Below, piece by piece: positions 63,318-64,000 of a stretch of DNA of 64,000 nt. The stretch covers positions 62,001-126,000 of the forward strand of contig NZ_RKLV01000001.1 of the NCBI RefSeq assembly GCF_026242195.1, given 5' to 3'. Positions within the stretch are counted from its first letter, which is position 1. Each line of letters opens with the position of its first letter. The DNA comes from Halorutilus salinus. Lineage in GTDB: Archaea > Halobacteriota > Halobacteria > Halobacteriales > Halorutilaceae. A model generated the notes under the pieces. That model worked only from the letters and a program-made list of their open reading frames with translations, ran no database searches and was not told the DNA's origin. The translations under genes and the position numbers were made by a program.

Positions 63318-63548
63318 ATGTCTGAGGACGAGTACAGCGAGGAACAACGGCGTATACTCGAACATCTCCGCGACGGTATCGGATGCGGAAAGAGATACTT
63401 CAAGAGCAAGAGCATCGCCGACTCGACCGAACTCTCCTCGAAACAGGTCGGCGTCCATCTCTCGATTCTCAAGGACGCCTGCGACGAGATGGAGATACAG
63501 AAATGGGGTCGGTCGACGTCGACGACTTGGCAGGTATCGACCGAATGA
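63318..63548 (+). CDS. DUF7123-like small helix-turn-helix protein
   Basis: A 76-residue protein: YSEEQRRILEHLRDGIGCGKRYFKSKSIAD, then TELSSKQVGVHLSILKDACDEMEIQKWGRSTSTTWQV, a winged-helix-like fold. It overlaps the phosphopantothenate synthetase gene by 4 bp (ATGA). It may be a regulator or a structural partner. Confidence 0.82.
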   Translation: MSEDEYSEEQRRILEHLRDGIGCGKRYFKSKSIADSTELSSKQVGVHLSILKDACDEMEIQKWGRSTSTTWQVSTE

Positions 63549-64000
63549 CGGCTGAGGAGGTACCCGACGATCACCCTCGGCATGGTTCGCTCGTTACGCG
63601 TCACCGTATCGAGGAGGGCGTCGAGAAAGGTATCACGAGCAAGCAGGGACTCGTTGCTCAGGGACGCGGCGAGGCTCTCGACTACCTTCTCGGGGAGGAG
63701 ACGGTGCCAGCGGCGGAGCGTGCGGAGCGCACAGCGGTCGCGCGTACCCTCCTCGCCGACCACGCCGTCGTCTCCGTCAACGGCAACGTCGCCGCGCTCT
63801 GCCCCCAAGAGGCGGTTTCGCTCGCCGAGGCTGTCGGCGCGGACATCGAGGTCAATATCTTCCACCGGACGCGTGAACGTCTCGAAGCGATCGCCGAGCA
63901 CCTGCGTGAACACGGCGCGGACGAGGCGGATGTCGCCCTACGCGGTCTGGAGGCGGACGCACGTATCCCCGATCTTTCGAGCGAACGCGCAAAGGTCGAC
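63545..64000 (+). CDS. 4-phosphopantoate--beta-alanine ligase (phosphopantothenate synthetase), N-terminal part
   Basis: The frame from ATG 63545 is open to the window's end (152 codons, truncated). Visible archaeal PPS motifs: DDHPRHGSLVTRHRIEEGVEKGITSKQGLVAQGRGEALDYLLGE, ARTLLADHAVVSVNGNVAALCP, and IEVNIFHRTRERLEAIAEHL. It joins phosphopantoate and beta-alanine in the archaeal CoA pathway. Coupled to the DUF7123-like gene. Confidence 0.93.
   Translation, partial: MTAEEVPDDHPRHGSLVTRHRIEEGVEKGITSKQGLVAQGRGEALDYLLGEETVPAAERAERTAVARTLLADHAVVSVNGNVAALCPQEAVSLAEAVGADIEVNIFHRTRERLEAIAEHLREHGADEADVALRGLEADARIPDLSSERAKVD

Noticed and set aside
62223-63458. Long antisense ORF (411 codons) opposite the ornithine cyclodeaminase-family gene
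   Set aside because: It is the mirror of a strong, conserved gene. Its product has no family features and its length comes from the GC-rich codon pattern on the other strand.

Overview
The window reads as chromosomal DNA of a halophilic archaeon (class Halobacteria). It is GC-rich (about 60% by eye) and the predicted proteins are very rich in Asp and Glu. Archaeal core genes are present: CDC48, EF-1 beta, archaeal phosphopantothenate synthetase, TrmY, a TrmB-type regulator and archaeal-type PEP carboxylase. Haloarchaeal hallmarks include a PGF-CTERM surface protein, a SAMP-like ubiquitin-fold protein, PccA/PccB carboxylase, DUF7282/DUF7118/DUF7123-type proteins and TATA boxes 25-30 nt before start codons, which implies leaderless mRNAs. 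Isoleucine is often encoded by ATA, unusual for so GC-rich a haloarchaeon. The genus cannot be told from the sequence alone.

Layout. 1-10.4 kb is biosynthetic: the end of metX, a surface protein, pyrD-pyrK, a small winged-helix/PemK toxin-antitoxin pair, a fumarylacetoacetase-family enzyme, EF-1 beta with a mini zinc-finger protein, threonine synthase with a ubiquitin-like protein, an epimerase and dapD. 10.4-21.5 kb is acyl-CoA metabolism: a TrmB regulator, two acyl-CoA dehydrogenases, pccA and a pccB that seems to carry a fused PccX-like subunit, then a CitE-like lyase divergent from a MaoC hydratase. Lyase, hydratase and carboxylase together would interconvert C5-, C3- and C4-CoA intermediates.

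21.5-28.6 kb holds TspO, TrmY, a ferritin-like/DtxR pair, an acidic protein built of fifteen 21-residue repeats, an IscA-type Fe-S protein, a degenerate RNase H-fold protein and a CBS protein. 28.7-31.6 kb is a complete proton-translocating transhydrogenase operon (pntAA-pntAB-pntB). 31.6-35.5 kb is accessory: an IS200/IS605 element with apparently intact TnpA and TnpB, two extra small ORFs, structured ends, and an orphan copy of its right-end-like hairpin.

35.5-54.3 kb returns to housekeeping and stress genes: alcohol dehydrogenase, CDC48, an NYN nuclease, presenilin-like protease, a frameshifted kptA, PEP carboxylase, several methyltransferases, a YprB-like exonuclease, an IMPACT-family protein, a spermidine synthase-like membrane protein and an R2lox-type oxidase. 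A strong candidate for an unannotated structured ncRNA lies at about 54364-54494 (-), between katG and the R2lox gene. 56.9-62.2 kb has an ABC transporter trio, an ammonium transporter and tRNA-Gln(CUG). The window ends with an ornithine cyclodeaminase-family gene, a small HTH protein and the start of phosphopantothenate synthetase.

Two genes (kptA and a small membrane protein near 50 kb) are broken by single-base frameshifts. These could be real decay or assembly errors.
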